From Gordius sp. MW1 (Eukaryota > Nematomorpha > Gordioida > Gordea > Gordiidae), in NCBI GenBank assembly GCA_964036665.1, contig OZ038529.1:3534001-3598000 (forward strand): a stretch of DNA of 64,000 bases. Direction: 5' to 3'. This document shows positions 54,106 to 64,000 of the stretch, piece by piece (the first letter of the stretch is position 1; every line of letters starts with the position of its first letter). Below the pieces are notes generated by a model. It made no database searches and was not told the DNA's origin. It was given only the letters and a program-made list of their open reading frames with translations. The position numbers and the translations under genes are program-made.

Positions 54106-54136
<31 letters not shown>

Positions 54137-55135
54137 TCTCTACCGACTGCCACCAAATTTGGCCAGATCATTGCCTTAGCATCCTTTTACTTTTTATCGA
54201 CCTGTGATAGCCGTAACCCTGTTTTTTGGTGGTGTATACTGCCATCTAGCGGACGAGGGATACAACTTTTATATACTTTTTTATCGTAATGGCAGGGCCA
54301 ACTTACTCGCAGGCTCTCTTACTTTTCTAAGCCTGAAAAATGTTTCTATCCTTGCGAACCAAGCTCTGGAATTTTCAGCGTCAAAATTAGGGAGTTAAAA
54401 AATACGTCAGGTTCACCACTTTGGGGACGCTGTCCATTCTTAGTCTTTGCTTAAACTTTGTTGAATAGGAATTGGTTTATTTAAATGAAATATGAACACG
54501 AATAATGTTTCCTTTCTTACTTTTAGTACAATTTTTGTTAACACACATCTTATAAAACATTATCAATTTTGCCTAACTATTTAAATAGATATCTTTATTC
54601 TTTATATTTTTGGGAAACTCAGTTATTAATATTATAGTAGAGAAACATTCTCAGGTTTCTGTTTTTTTGGAAGCACCCAAAGTAATATTTGCATACTAGC
54701 ATCTTATATGATGTATTATTTAAATATATATTTTTTCTTTTTTGTCAACAGGCCTTTACAAATAGCTGAAAGCAATTTATTAAGATCTACAGATGTTTTT
54801 TTCGTTTAATAATATCTAATGACATTTGTACAACCAATTTTGTGTATCTCCATAACATGTAAAACTGTTATTACCAAATTAAATTATTTTTTTTCTACAG
54901 ACTTGGTATATCTTCCTTTTGTCCTACATGCGGCGCAAGAGATCAACAATAGGGCGTCGTACACGAGCTGCAAATCGGAAACTTCAAGTATCACAGACTT
55001 GATGAGTCCCCTTTGCGTTCACAATCGCCTTCTTCCGCTTCAATAATAGAGATTTCTCAACCAATTAACCAAGCCAATCAACGAGGTCGCGAGTTTGCTT
55101 CAGCAATTATTAAAAAGCCAATTTGGACAGGACGG
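54104..55135 (+). mobile_element. Helitron remnant 3, 5' part
   Basis: Starts TC then (TA)n (54104-54133) and AAATTCTC, with the leader motif CTGCCATCTAGCGG at about 54239-54252. The first coding exon follows at 54928. The 3' part is not present; a MITE sits at the right border. Confidence 0.7.
54928..55130 (+). pseudogene. Helitron ORF start
   Basis: ATG at 54928 reads MRRKRSTIGRRTRAANRKLQ then VSQT and a stop, the basic start common in Helitron proteins. Reading continues in another frame (DESPLRSQSPSS, then NQANQRGREFASAI) to about 55130. A TTTTTCTACAG acceptor-like site lies at 54890-54900. Truncated; no Rep or helicase domain follows. Confidence 0.6.
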
Positions 55136-55312
55136 CATAGGCTTAGCCAGCATTGAGAATAGAGGGGGGGGGGCAATAATGATTTAGGGAGGGGCAAAAT
55201 GATCATTTTTTGGAATTTCGCCATTATTTTTAATTAATTTTAACAAATCTTTGGATTTAAAGGGGGCAGCCGCCTCTCCCTGCCTCACCCTCCCCCCTTG
55301 GTTGCGCCCATG
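55136..55312 (+). mobile_element. hAT-type MITE with perfect 8-bp target duplication
   Basis: CATAGGCTTAGCCAGCATTG to GGTTGCGCCCATG, flanked by CAGGACGG at 55128-55135 and 55313-55320. It fixes the exact boundaries and the 8-bp duplication length for the family. Confidence 0.92.
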
Positions 55313-55320
55313 CAGGACGG

Positions 55321-56830
55321 ACAACCAAAAACGAGCTATAAATTTCATAGCTATTAATTAGTTTATATTGCAGTTATAATATAAAACGTTATATGAGTAA
55401 TACATCTTCATCTTGCTCTTTTAAAAGCTAGGAAAAATAGATCTGAAATTAAAAACTCGGGCCTTCGGCCCTCGTGGGAAGGGGGAGAAGGGAAGGGAAG
55501 AGGGGAAGGGAAGGGGGGACGACTCATCTGTACTTCGTATAAATGTATCATATTTGCTATGCAATTTATGGGCGAGAAAGGTGGGAAGGGGCAAGAATGC
55601 CTATAGGGGGGTATTAAATGCCTAATGATTAATTAATTATTTATACAAATTTTCCATTTATAGGCAAAATGTAATATAGGCAAAATGTAATATAGACAAG
55701 GGTTAGGGTTAGATTTAGTGTTTGCATCTAGTTGCGTATTACATTAGTTTTTATGGCCTTTAGTGATTATGGGTCTAACAAACATTATATTATAAAACAT
55801 CACAATGTTAAGAATTTGCAGAATTGTTGGGAGAAATTTTTTGTTGAATTTGAACAATTTTTAATTAAAAATATCAAAAATTTGGCCAATGGTCATTTTT
55901 CTCTATTGGTCAGTACCAACAGATACTCTATAAGTCAATGATAGCCAAAAAAACGGGAAAAAAAATTTTGATGCTCACTTTGGCCAATGGTCATTTTTTT
56001 CCATTGGTCAGCAGCCAGCACACGGTAAAAGTGGATATAAATTCATAAGAGTAAAAAAAACGAAAAAAAAATTTTCGAATCACATTTTGGCCAGTGGTCA
56101 TTTTTTTCCATTGGTCACCAGCCAGGACACGGTAAAAGTGGATATAAATTCATAATAGTCAAAAAAAAACGAGAAAAAAAAATTTCGAATCACATTTTGG
56201 CCAATGGTCATTTTATTCCATTGGTCAGCAGCCAGCGGACGGCCAAAAAGTCATAATAGCAATGGTAGGAACAGGAACAATCATAATAGTCAAAAAAAAA
56301 CAAAAAAAAATTCGAATCACATTTTGGCCAATGGTCATTTTTTCCATCGGTCAGGAGCCAGCGGACGGCCAAAAATTCTTATTATCAATGATAGTAACAA
56401 GAACAATCATAAGAGTCAAAAAAAACTCCGGGATTCTAACCCAAAAACTAGTTAAATTGCATAGCAATTAAAAGTAAACAACTTTTATTTATGTTTATTA
56501 TATAACATTGGTCAGCAGCCAGCGGACGGCCAAAAAGTCATAATAGCAATGGTAGGAACAGGAACAATCATAATAGTCAAAAAAAACGAAAAAAATAATT
56601 TCGATTCACATTTTGGCCAATGGTCATTTTTTCCATCGGTCAGGAGCCAGCGGACGGCCAAAAATTCTTATTATCAATGTTAGTAACAAGAACAATCATA
56701 AGAGTCAAAAAAAACTCCGGGATTCTAACTAAAAAACTAGTTAAATTGCATAGCTATTAAAAGTAAACAACCTAAAAAACTAGTTAAATTGCATAGCTAT
56801 TAAAATTAAACAACTTTTATTTATGTTAAT
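55321..56830 (-). repeat. Inverted copy of the THAP fold-back core, without its arms
   Basis: 55445-55620 is the inverse of 48590-48775 (GGGCCTTCGGCCCTCGTGGG; CTATAGGGGGGTATTAAATG). 55880-56720 is satellite A in reverse (TTGGCCAATGGTCATTTTTT, CCAGCGGACGGCC). The CATAGACTG ends and THAP exons are absent. Confidence 0.75.
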
Positions 56831-56961
56831 TATATAATAGATAATTTAACAAATCCTATAAATAACACAGCGAGGAAGATAGAGATGAGGGGTGGGGCAC
56901 CTCTTTCTCATGCATTCATTTAAAAAATCGATAACCTAATATACCCAATGCAAATAGATAG

Positions 56962-57020
56962 GGATGGACGGACGGACGGACAGACGGACGGACAGACGGA
57001 CGGACGGACGGACGGACAAC
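56962..57020 (+). repeat. GGAC/GGACAGAC microsatellite
   Basis: About 14 GACG/GACA units ending ACAACAAAAAACGAGCCC, a junction sequence also seen at 55317-55337. Confidence 0.85.
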
Positions 57021-57409
57021 AAAAAACGAGCCCATAAATTGCATAGCAATGCGATTAAAATTGCTATCGTCTAATATAACCATACTACACTCTTTGTCTA
57101 TCTAACACCAAATGCCCTTATTACCGAATTTTTTCCATACATAGAGGATAAAAAACTTATTAACTTATTTTAAAAATTGTATGTCAAAAAATCGATTAAA
57201 TGATTTAGCAAATTCAAAGCATATGAAATGCTTCAATCTCAGGTCAAGCCCTAGATAGCAATTGCTGGGCAAAAGTTATCAAATGATTATTTTATGATAA
57301 GATTTTATATTCTACATACAGAATTTATATCTTGATCATGGGTCATATTTGTCTAAATCTGCCCAAACAAGGCCCGATTTTATAACTTAATTGCCGGCCC
57401 TGGCCAGCC
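57021..57409. other. AT-rich spacer
   Basis: No gene. It contains the boundary motif CCCATAAATTGCATAGCAAT at 57031-57050. Confidence 0.5.
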
Positions 57410-59165
57410 CGATCCTCCCTAATTTTTTACCCTCTTTCTCACCCGGGGGGGGGGAGGCATGGGGGGTGTTTTGCCCCCCCCCCCTAATTTTTTATCCTCT
57501 TTCTGATGCCGGGGATGGGGGGGGGGGGGGCAGGGGGTGTTTTGCCCCCCCCCCTAATTTTTTACCCTCTTTCTCACCCGGGGGGGGGGCATGGGGGGTG
57601 TTTTGCTCCCGCCCCTAATTTTTTATACTCTTTCTGATGCCGAGGAGAGGGGGGGCAGGGGGTGTTTTGCCCCCCCTAATTTTTTACCCCACCCGGGGGG
57701 GGGGGGGTGTTTTGCCCCCTCCCCATTATTTTTTATTCTCTTTTTCACCCGGGGGGGGGGGGGGTGTTTTGCCCCCTCCCCATTATTTTTTGTTCTCTTT
57801 CTCACCCGGGGGGGGGGGGGTGTTTTGCCCCCTCTTCATTATTTTTTTATTCTCTTTCTCACCCGGGGAGGGGGGGGGGGGGTGTTTTGCCCCCTCTCCA
57901 TTGTTTTTTACCCTCTTTCTCACCCGGGGGGGGGGGGGTGTTTTGCCCCCTCCCAATTATTTTTTAACCTCTTTCTCACCGGGGGGGGCATGGGGGGTGT
58001 TTTGCCCCCCCCCCTAATTTTTCACCCTCTTTCTGATGCGGGGGAGAGGGGGGGGGCTCTTCTTTCTGATGCCGGGGAGTGGAAGAGGCAAGTGGTGTTT
58101 TGCCCCCACCCCCCCCCCCCCCATTATTTTTTACCCTCACCCTTTGCCCCCCCCCCCTATTTTTTACCCTCTTTGTCACCCGGGGGGGGGGCTGGAAAGC
58201 CGTTTTTAACCCTTTCAAAATATTTTTATGAATTTTTGCGGTTACAGTGGTGACAAATGTCATAATCAACATTTTTTATTGAATTTTTTTTTTTAATTGA
58301 CTATCACCCCCTCCCCCCCCTCTCCTTGGCATCAGAAAGAGGGTGAAAAATTAACTCCCCCCCCCCTCTCCCCCGCATCAGAAAGAGGGTAAAAAATTAG
58401 GGGGGGGGCAAAACACCCCCCATGCCCCCCCCCTCCCGGGTGAGAAAGAGGGTAAAAAATTAGGGGGGGGGGGCGCAAAACACCCCCTGCCCCCCCCCTC
58501 CTATCCCCGGCATCAGAGAGAAGATAAAAAATTAGGGGGGGGGCAAAACACCCCCCATGCCCCCCCTCCCCGGGTGAGAAAGAGGGTAAAAAACTAAAAA
58601 ATCATGGGGGGGCAAAACACCCCCCATGCCCCCCCCCCTGGTGAGAAAGAGGGTAAAAAATTAGGGGGGGGGGCAAAACACCCCCTGCCCCCCCCCCTAT
58701 CCCCGGCATCAGAAAGAGGATAAAAAATTAGGGGGGGGGGCAAAACACCCCCCATGCCCCCCCCTATCCCCGGTATCAGAAAGGGGATAAAAAAATTAGG
58801 GGGGGGGGGCAAAACACCCCGCATGCCCCCCCTATCCCCGGTATCAGAAAGGGGATAAAAAATTAGGGGGGGGGGGGCAAAACACCCCCCATGCCCCCCC
58901 CCCCGGGTGAGAAAAAGAATAAAAAATTAGGGGGGGGGGCAAAACACCCCCCATGCCCCCCCCCCCCCCGGGTGAGAAAGAGGGTAAAAAATTAGGGGGG
59001 GGGGCAAAACACCCCCATGCCCCGCCCCCCGGGTGAGAAAGAGGGTAAAAAATAGAGAGTATATATAGAATCCCATTATAACGTTGAATGCTAATGTATC
59101 TTCAAGATGGCGGTAAAACTAGCATCACTTTTTCGGTACGTGTGTACGTATAATGAGCAGTCTAT
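57410..59165. mobile_element. Fold-back structure 2: inverted satellite arms with two unit types
   Basis: 57412-58195 has units TAATTTTTTACCCTCTTTCT followed by either CACCCGGGGG or GATGCCGGGGA, then G-run and TGTTTTGCC with C-run. 58308-59057 has the inverse order and strand. A 110-bp AT-rich centre separates the arms. The right flank ends ATAATGAGCAGTCTAT at 59165, which matches the outer end of the THAP fold-back element (TGATGAGCAGTCTATG at 48904-48919). A matching left end was not found. Confidence 0.65.
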
Positions 59166-60793
59166 CTAGTCTATGATTTAGAGAGCTACCCAAACTGCCC
59201 TGCCCGAAATGATGATTTTTACACTTTTCGTACTTATTTTGTTATATTTTGGACAAGTGTTGATTTTCTATTTTTTTGGGGTAAGAAATAAGATTCATTA
59301 TTATCATTTAAAAATCAAATGAAAAAATGACAAAATATTACAAAGAATTACACTATATAAAAAATCTCATTAAGCGCGAATCGCCCTAATCTTGGAATGG
59401 TGCCCGCTCCAGGCTACTGAAAATTTAAATTTACGACAGTTGCCTGCCTGTTCCGTAGGCCGAGCGGGCCCGGCAGAGATCAGGACTTTTCTGGTCTTTG
59501 ATCCTTATTAAATTATAAATAAAAATGTTATAAAAAATTTTCGGCCAGTTTCGCCCCTTTAGAAAATCCTAGCTATGCGCTTGAGTTTAATTAAATATTT
59601 TGACACTTAAAAATTAAAAAGTTTGTCACCTTTTTGAGTACCTTTATTGACTACAACATACTTATATTCTAAATATATTTTTCATACCGTTATTATATAA
59701 TAAAAAATTTAGAGAGGGTAGGAAAAAGCTTAAGATACCCTTAGCTTAGAAACCTTATCATGGACTGAATTAAATTATTTAAAGAAACAATCATTTGTTT
59801 TTTTAGCATTGTGCTCAGTCTATTATCAATCGTTTTTAGATTTTATATGATAGTTTTCCGTCATAATTTCTATCAACAGTATTCTAAGGTAGAGCCCCGC
59901 ATAATAAAAAAATTTTGGCCCGAGCCAGATCTCTCACCGACCCCATTTTCAAATCAACTTTTTTATATGTTTTTAAAAATTATTTAACCATCTAAATATA
60001 ATGCATTAGATTGTTATTACTCGTAATTTACAACTAGGATAGGATAAGATTAAAAGAAAAAATCAATTTTCACTCGTTACAATTTATTCAGCTGACAATT
60101 TAAAACTAAAATCTAACTTTGTAAAATAATTTTAAAGTTACAAATAAAAAACTTTTCTCAAATATTTACCTATCTTATTTCTAAAGTTCTAACAGCTACT
60201 GTGAATCTATTTAAATACTAGAATAAGGTTTGCAATTGAGGTCAGTTATATTATAATGGGGAAAAAGCTGAGGTTTGGAAGCTAGATTATGTACGATGTG
60301 CGAAGAAATGTCGAGTTGAGTTTATTTATATCATATTTTATATAAGATTAGTTTACTTTGGTTCAATTCGGGTCGGGCTCGAGCTTCGGGTCGGGCCGCC
60401 TCATCAGGCCCAACCCTGGCCCATGGCCCGATTATTTTACTAAATTCATTTATTTTAAGGCCTTTTTAAATTTTTCTAAGTATTATTAAGCCCGCGTTCA
60501 CAATACTTTTGCAATGTTGCATTTCTTCTTGCTTTCAGATGATTCTAACCCTGCTAAATCTTTTTTAAGCATTTATTATCAGGCTTAGGGTGTAAAAAAT
60601 ACATTATAGATAGTACGGTGTTTCGTCCTATTAAAACACATCGTTGGATAAATTGGATTATAACACTGGGAAACATATAGCCCCGGTCTCCTTTAATAAA
60701 TTAATAACATCACTTAGAGGTTATTTTTCCTTTAATAAAATTGTTCTGCATTGTAGTATAACAAGTTTATTCAGCTTAATATTATTTATTTTA
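59166..60793. other. Dispersed repeats and AT-rich DNA downstream of the 569-aa gene
   Basis: 59190-59510 matches the repeat at 25790-26200 (CTGCCCGAAATGATGATTTTT; GACAGTTGCCTGCC). 60360-60440 is a GGGTCGGGC patch. AATAAA occurs on the minus strand near 60780, just after the stop of the neighbouring gene. No gene seen. Confidence 0.5.
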
Positions 60794-62586
60794 TTATAAA
60801 GACAATTTTGCTTTTTCTACTTCATTTTTCAGTAGTTTTATGCGGGCTATTAATTCCTTTTTGTGCCTCTTCAATTGAGCATTACGGTTCTTTAATTTTA
60901 AAACGTTTAAATCGGACATCACACTGTCGCTGCCTTCGTTTAAATCCACATTTATACTCCGTTCAATCTTTTCATCACTTTTTCTCACTTCCTCTTTATT
61001 GACAAAATTATTTTTAACTTGGTTATTTTGGATCTTGTTGAAAAGTTTATTCACTATTTTTTGCAAGTCCTCACGATCTTCCCGTCTTCGCTCGAAGTAC
61101 TGCTCTTGTAAGATCTTTTCTCTCAAAACATTTTCCCTTTCGTTTAAGTTTGAAAGTTTTCTTCTCAAATTCTTTTCCCAAAAACTATCACCTCTTTTAT
61201 TTCCTCTCGGTATAATTAAGTTTTGAACGAATGGTACTACAGTTAATGCCATTAAATTAGGATTATTTTGATTTTGACAATTGGTCGTTGTATCAATCCC
61301 ATAGGAATCTGTTGTAACTAGAGTAACGAATTATATTAAATACAAAATTAAAAATTGTTCAAAAATCGACTAAAATTCTATATTTAAGGTTCAAATTTAC
61401 TTAAATTTCCATATTTGTAGTCGAGCAAATTCGATAGGTGGCGGTCACTCGGCGTACCCATTAATAATTTTTTGACGTTTTTTTTTAACGTGATGATAGA
61501 TTTGTGTTTTCCATCTTCTCCAATCCCATCCTTGCCTTTTACCGCCTTCATGTGATTGACTTGAAAAAAATTAGTTTTATCACCGTCAAATTTAGCTTCT
61601 ATTAATCCTATACCATTTTGGTTTTGCCCTTGGGTGCGGCCCTCATTTATCAGCTTCAAGCTACCTTTATAAATGGTCAGAACCTTTTTGAGTATCCTGT
61701 AGAGACCTTTTTCATCTTGAAAGCCAGCGTAGAAATCCAATTGAACCAATACTTTTCTCACCAGTCTAGGATCTACTTCTTTTAGCACTTGCGTATAAAC
61801 CGCTTTGGACGTAACCATCCGCAATATGGATTCCACATCGGCCGAACAGTAACAATTTATACGGGACCAGGGTCTTAAATGTTCCATCTCACAACATTTC
61901 CACTCCCTTAACCCTTTTACAAAAGTAAATAACTCCTTCTTCCCTTCTATATCGTTATCCTCAACGTTGTGCCAGTTTAAGGCAAGCAAAACTTGAAGTT
62001 GAGCCTGTATCCTAGACGCCAGCAATATTGAGGGCTGACTTTGGAAAAAATCTCTTAGCGTCCGACCGCTGAGTCGATAATTACTAATATTAATTTTTTC
62101 TGTCAGAGTCACAGGCTCAATAGCCTCTCTAGAGTAAGGCTTAAATTCTAGAGGATTATTCGTGATAACTGAAACTGCCATTTTCGTAGTTGAGTGATTA
62201 TGTTTACCGATTAAATTCCAAAAAGCCCCCATTTTGCCATGCTCGAAAGACGTGCTGTTTTCTTGATAGGGAAAAGATAAGGGGTAGTTTAATCCAAATT
62301 TGCCTCGATTTCTAACGTTGAGTACCTTATCGCCGGTAGAATTTTCAAAGTCTACATCATATACCATATCCACGTACTGTTGATTAACGGGTTGGCCTAC
62401 AACAATCTTTGTGGTGTTGGGATGGATCATGTGAGCAAAATAATTCCCAATTTTCGAGTTCGCCCACATGCTGCCATTATTCACGTTAAATAAATCAAAA
62501 TTGTGAACTATACTAACGTGCATCATGATGGTAAAGTATTGATAAAGTGGTAATATATGCTGGTAACACCTCGAAATATCATTCAT
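60794..62586 (-). CDS. Unrecognised two-exon protein, 569 aa, C-terminal coiled coil
   Basis: Exon 1 is 62586-61401 (ATG AAT GAT ATT TCG). A donor GTAAAT, an 83-nt intron (61400-61318, ending CTCTAG) and exon 2 at 61317-60794 follow. The joined length is 1710 nt and the frame is kept through a split codon. Without splicing, exon 1 would stop a few codons later. The first ~400 residues are mixed and soluble with a Cys/Trp-containing block (REWKCCEMEHLRPWSRINCY) and a LRMVTSK...LVRKVLVQLDF helical part. The last ~130 residues are strongly charged and heptad-like (RRKLSNLNERENVLREK, RREDREDLQKIVNKLF). There is no signal peptide or membrane segment. I do not recognise the family; it could be a host gene or a gene captured from a large DNA transposon or virus. 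Confidence 0.6.
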
Positions 62587-63110
62587 AGATTACTAACAAT
62601 AGTTTCGCAGGATTTTTTTGATTGTTGATTATATATTACAAAATAGAAGATAATTTATACTTTATCATATAAGTAACGGAATTTAAATCTATGGCGTTTG
62701 ACAAAATCGCCTATTAAAAAAAGACGTCTAACCCCAAGCATTTTAAAAATTTAAAAAATCCATTGATAAAACAACCTAAACATAATATAAAAATATATCA
62801 AAACAGATAAAAAAAAAATACTAAAATTTGCGTTAACCTATATCAGGCTAGCATATTGTTCTATAAAACATTAAGAAGGTATTTAAGACCTTTTAAAACT
62901 CATAAAATATTGAAGCTAATTTCAAACCCTTGCCGATAGCTGCACTTATCGATGACTAATGATGTTATCCGGCTATGACATATATAGATTAAATTTTCTT
63001 AATTTATTATTTATATTCTTTAATTTGTTTTAATAATGTACTTAATTTAAATAAAGCATTCTTTTCGAAAAAGGCTGAAAAGCTAAAACAAAAGTTTAAA
63101 GTTCTAATTT
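62587..63110. other. AT-rich upstream region of the 569-aa gene
   Basis: No gene seen. The minus-strand promoter of the 569-aa gene should lie here; no clear TATA or initiator motif. Confidence 0.4.
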
Positions 63111-63124
63111 TAGTGCTGTAAATG

Positions 63125-63235
63125 AACGCGTTCAAATTTTGAACGCGTTCATGAACGGCGTTCTTTTATTTTTTGGTGAACTTTGAACGTGAACGCGTTC
63201 CTTTTTTTGATGAACGCGTTCGAATTTAACATTCG
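63125..63235 (+). repeat. Subterminal GAACGCGTTC array of hAT-3
   Basis: At least four GAACGCGTTC or close matches plus GAAC half-sites. Same layout as the GAACTAGTTC arrays of hAT-1. Confidence 0.8.
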
Positions 63236-63373
63236 TCCAATTTTAAAAAACCTTTTTTATTTTTATTTATTTGAAAATTAATGTAAATCCGAATTTTTAA
63301 CAAAAAAGTCTTATATTTTTTAATCAGCTGTTTTTCCTGTTTCCTATTACTAATTCCAAAATACTTTTAACAT

Positions 63374-63539
63374 GGTGGCCCGTCAACTCGCCGAAAACAA
63401 TCTCGCCGAAAATAACGTCCCCCAGCTAAAAAAGGTCCCCAAATTTGTGATTGGTTGATGGGTTAGAGTTAATAAGCTGGATGACATTTTTCGCACTAAT
63501 CAGAAAATGTCCCCTGTTTCGGCGAGTTGATAGGGCACC
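63374..63539. mobile_element. MITE with 9-bp target duplication, 166 bp
   Basis: Ends GGTGGCCCGTCAACTCGCCG and, inverted, GGTGCCCTATCAACTCGCCG, flanked by TTTTAACAT at 63365-63373 and 63540-63548. Nine base pairs is the usual length for Mutator-like elements; assignment to that group is an inference. Confidence 0.85.
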
Positions 63540-63649
63540 TTTTAACATACTATAACGTGCAAAAGAAGATAATATTAAAGTTAATTAATTTGATATTATT
63601 AGTTATATTTTAATTTATAGAATATGGACAATCATAATATTATATCGTC

Positions 63650-64000
63650 GTCAATTATCAAGGATGCTTATAAGACCTGTTGTTACAAGATGGAATTCAT
63701 ATTATAATTCCTTAAAATTAATAGACTCATTAAAAGATAAACCTCATTTATTTGACAAAGTATTTGACATGGGAGGATTAGCTAAGCTTACAACCAATGA
63801 TAAAATATTTTTGGAAGAATACTGTACTGTAAGTCCTAATATAATTTTTAAGGATAAATATTATAATAAATTTTAAATATTAAAATAGATCAGGAAACCT
63901 GTTGCTACCGCTCTCACTATTTTAGAAAGTAAGGAAAATATGCATTAGGGCTATTTAATTCCAACAATAACAATAGTTATTTTGAAATTAAAAAAATTAC
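63650..64000 (+). pseudogene. hAT-3 transposase fragment
   Basis: 63664 onward reads LIRPVVTRWNSYYNSLKLI and then LTTNDKIFLEEYCT, matching VVTRWNSTFDS and LEESNFLQEYHL of hAT-1. A GTAAGT...AAATAG intron falls at the same place as hAT-1 intron 4. The next exon reads IRKPVATALTILESKENMH, then a TAG stop, then GYLIPTIT. The stop and missing N-terminus make it a pseudogene; it runs off the right edge. Confidence 0.75.

Larger units (their letters stand above)
63111..64000 (+). mobile_element. Decayed hAT element related to hAT-1 (hAT-3), cut by the window edge
   Basis: The left end TAGTGCTGTAAATGAACGCG resembles the hAT-1 end CAGAGCTGTTAAGAACTAG. The next 115 bp contain repeated GAACGCGTTC palindromes (63127, 63140, 63191 and 63213). 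Transposase sequence homologous to hAT-1 begins at 63664, only 550 bp in, so the N-terminal half is deleted. A MITE interrupts at 63374-63539. Confidence 0.75.

Noticed and set aside
57391-58824. Similar Pro/Gly-rich frames in the second fold-back (including a 220-codon one)
   Set aside because: Same reason; the frame persists because of the repeat, not selection on a protein.

Overview
The window is eukaryotic and almost certainly from an invertebrate metazoan. It is AT-rich, carries spliced genes with GT-AG introns, encodes a ciliary gene (IFT52) and a seven-helix receptor, and is packed with transposons. Introns are very short: 33, 34, 37, 40, 42, 46 and 47 nt examples are supported by reading-frame continuity and by homology across the joins. 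Helitron leaders of the kind common in arthropods suggest an arthropod, but the lineage cannot be fixed from this sequence.

Host-like genes are sparse. (1) The 5' end of an unrecognised gene runs off the left edge on the minus strand (1-599). (2) An unrecognised P/Q-rich 271-aa reading frame lies at 19834-20649. (3) An intronless 544-aa seven-helix receptor, closest in pattern to FMRFamide-type receptors, lies at 28305-29939. (4) An IFT52 gene with at least eight exons lies at 42626-45578, with two MITEs in its introns. (5) An unrecognised two-exon, 569-aa, coiled-coil-ending protein lies on the minus strand at 60794-62586.

Region by region: 857-9524 is an old Ty3/gypsy element (A) with a younger gypsy element (B, 4693-8881) nested in its integrase, marked by an ATGCT target duplication. 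10529-13357 is an apparently intact hAT element whose six exons join into a 622-aa transposase. 13502-14770 holds Helitron remains, 15606-18113 a broken LINE with a restriction-like endonuclease, and 18436-19783 a deleted hAT with a perfect 8-bp target duplication. 20650-28300 is mostly decayed repeats with a second Helitron fragment. A short segment was duplicated at 30832-31397; one copy took a pogo-type MITE and the other took gypsy element C (31398-35597, identical LTRs).

36357-41705 holds MITEs, dispersed duplications and a ~130-bp tandem repeat. 46834-48919 is a fold-back element with an 8-bp duplication whose two arms each carry the first exon of a THAP-type protein and whose core is a satellite. 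50455-52850 and 57410-59165 are two very large inverted repeats built from ~60-bp satellite units with long G and C runs, which switch orientation in the middle. A third Helitron fragment, a scrambled copy of the THAP element's core and several MITEs lie between them. The right edge (63111-64000) carries a decayed relative of the intact hAT element with its own MITE insertion.

The genes do not form an operon or pathway; the dominant theme is nested and serial transposon insertion, in several cases datable by relative order.
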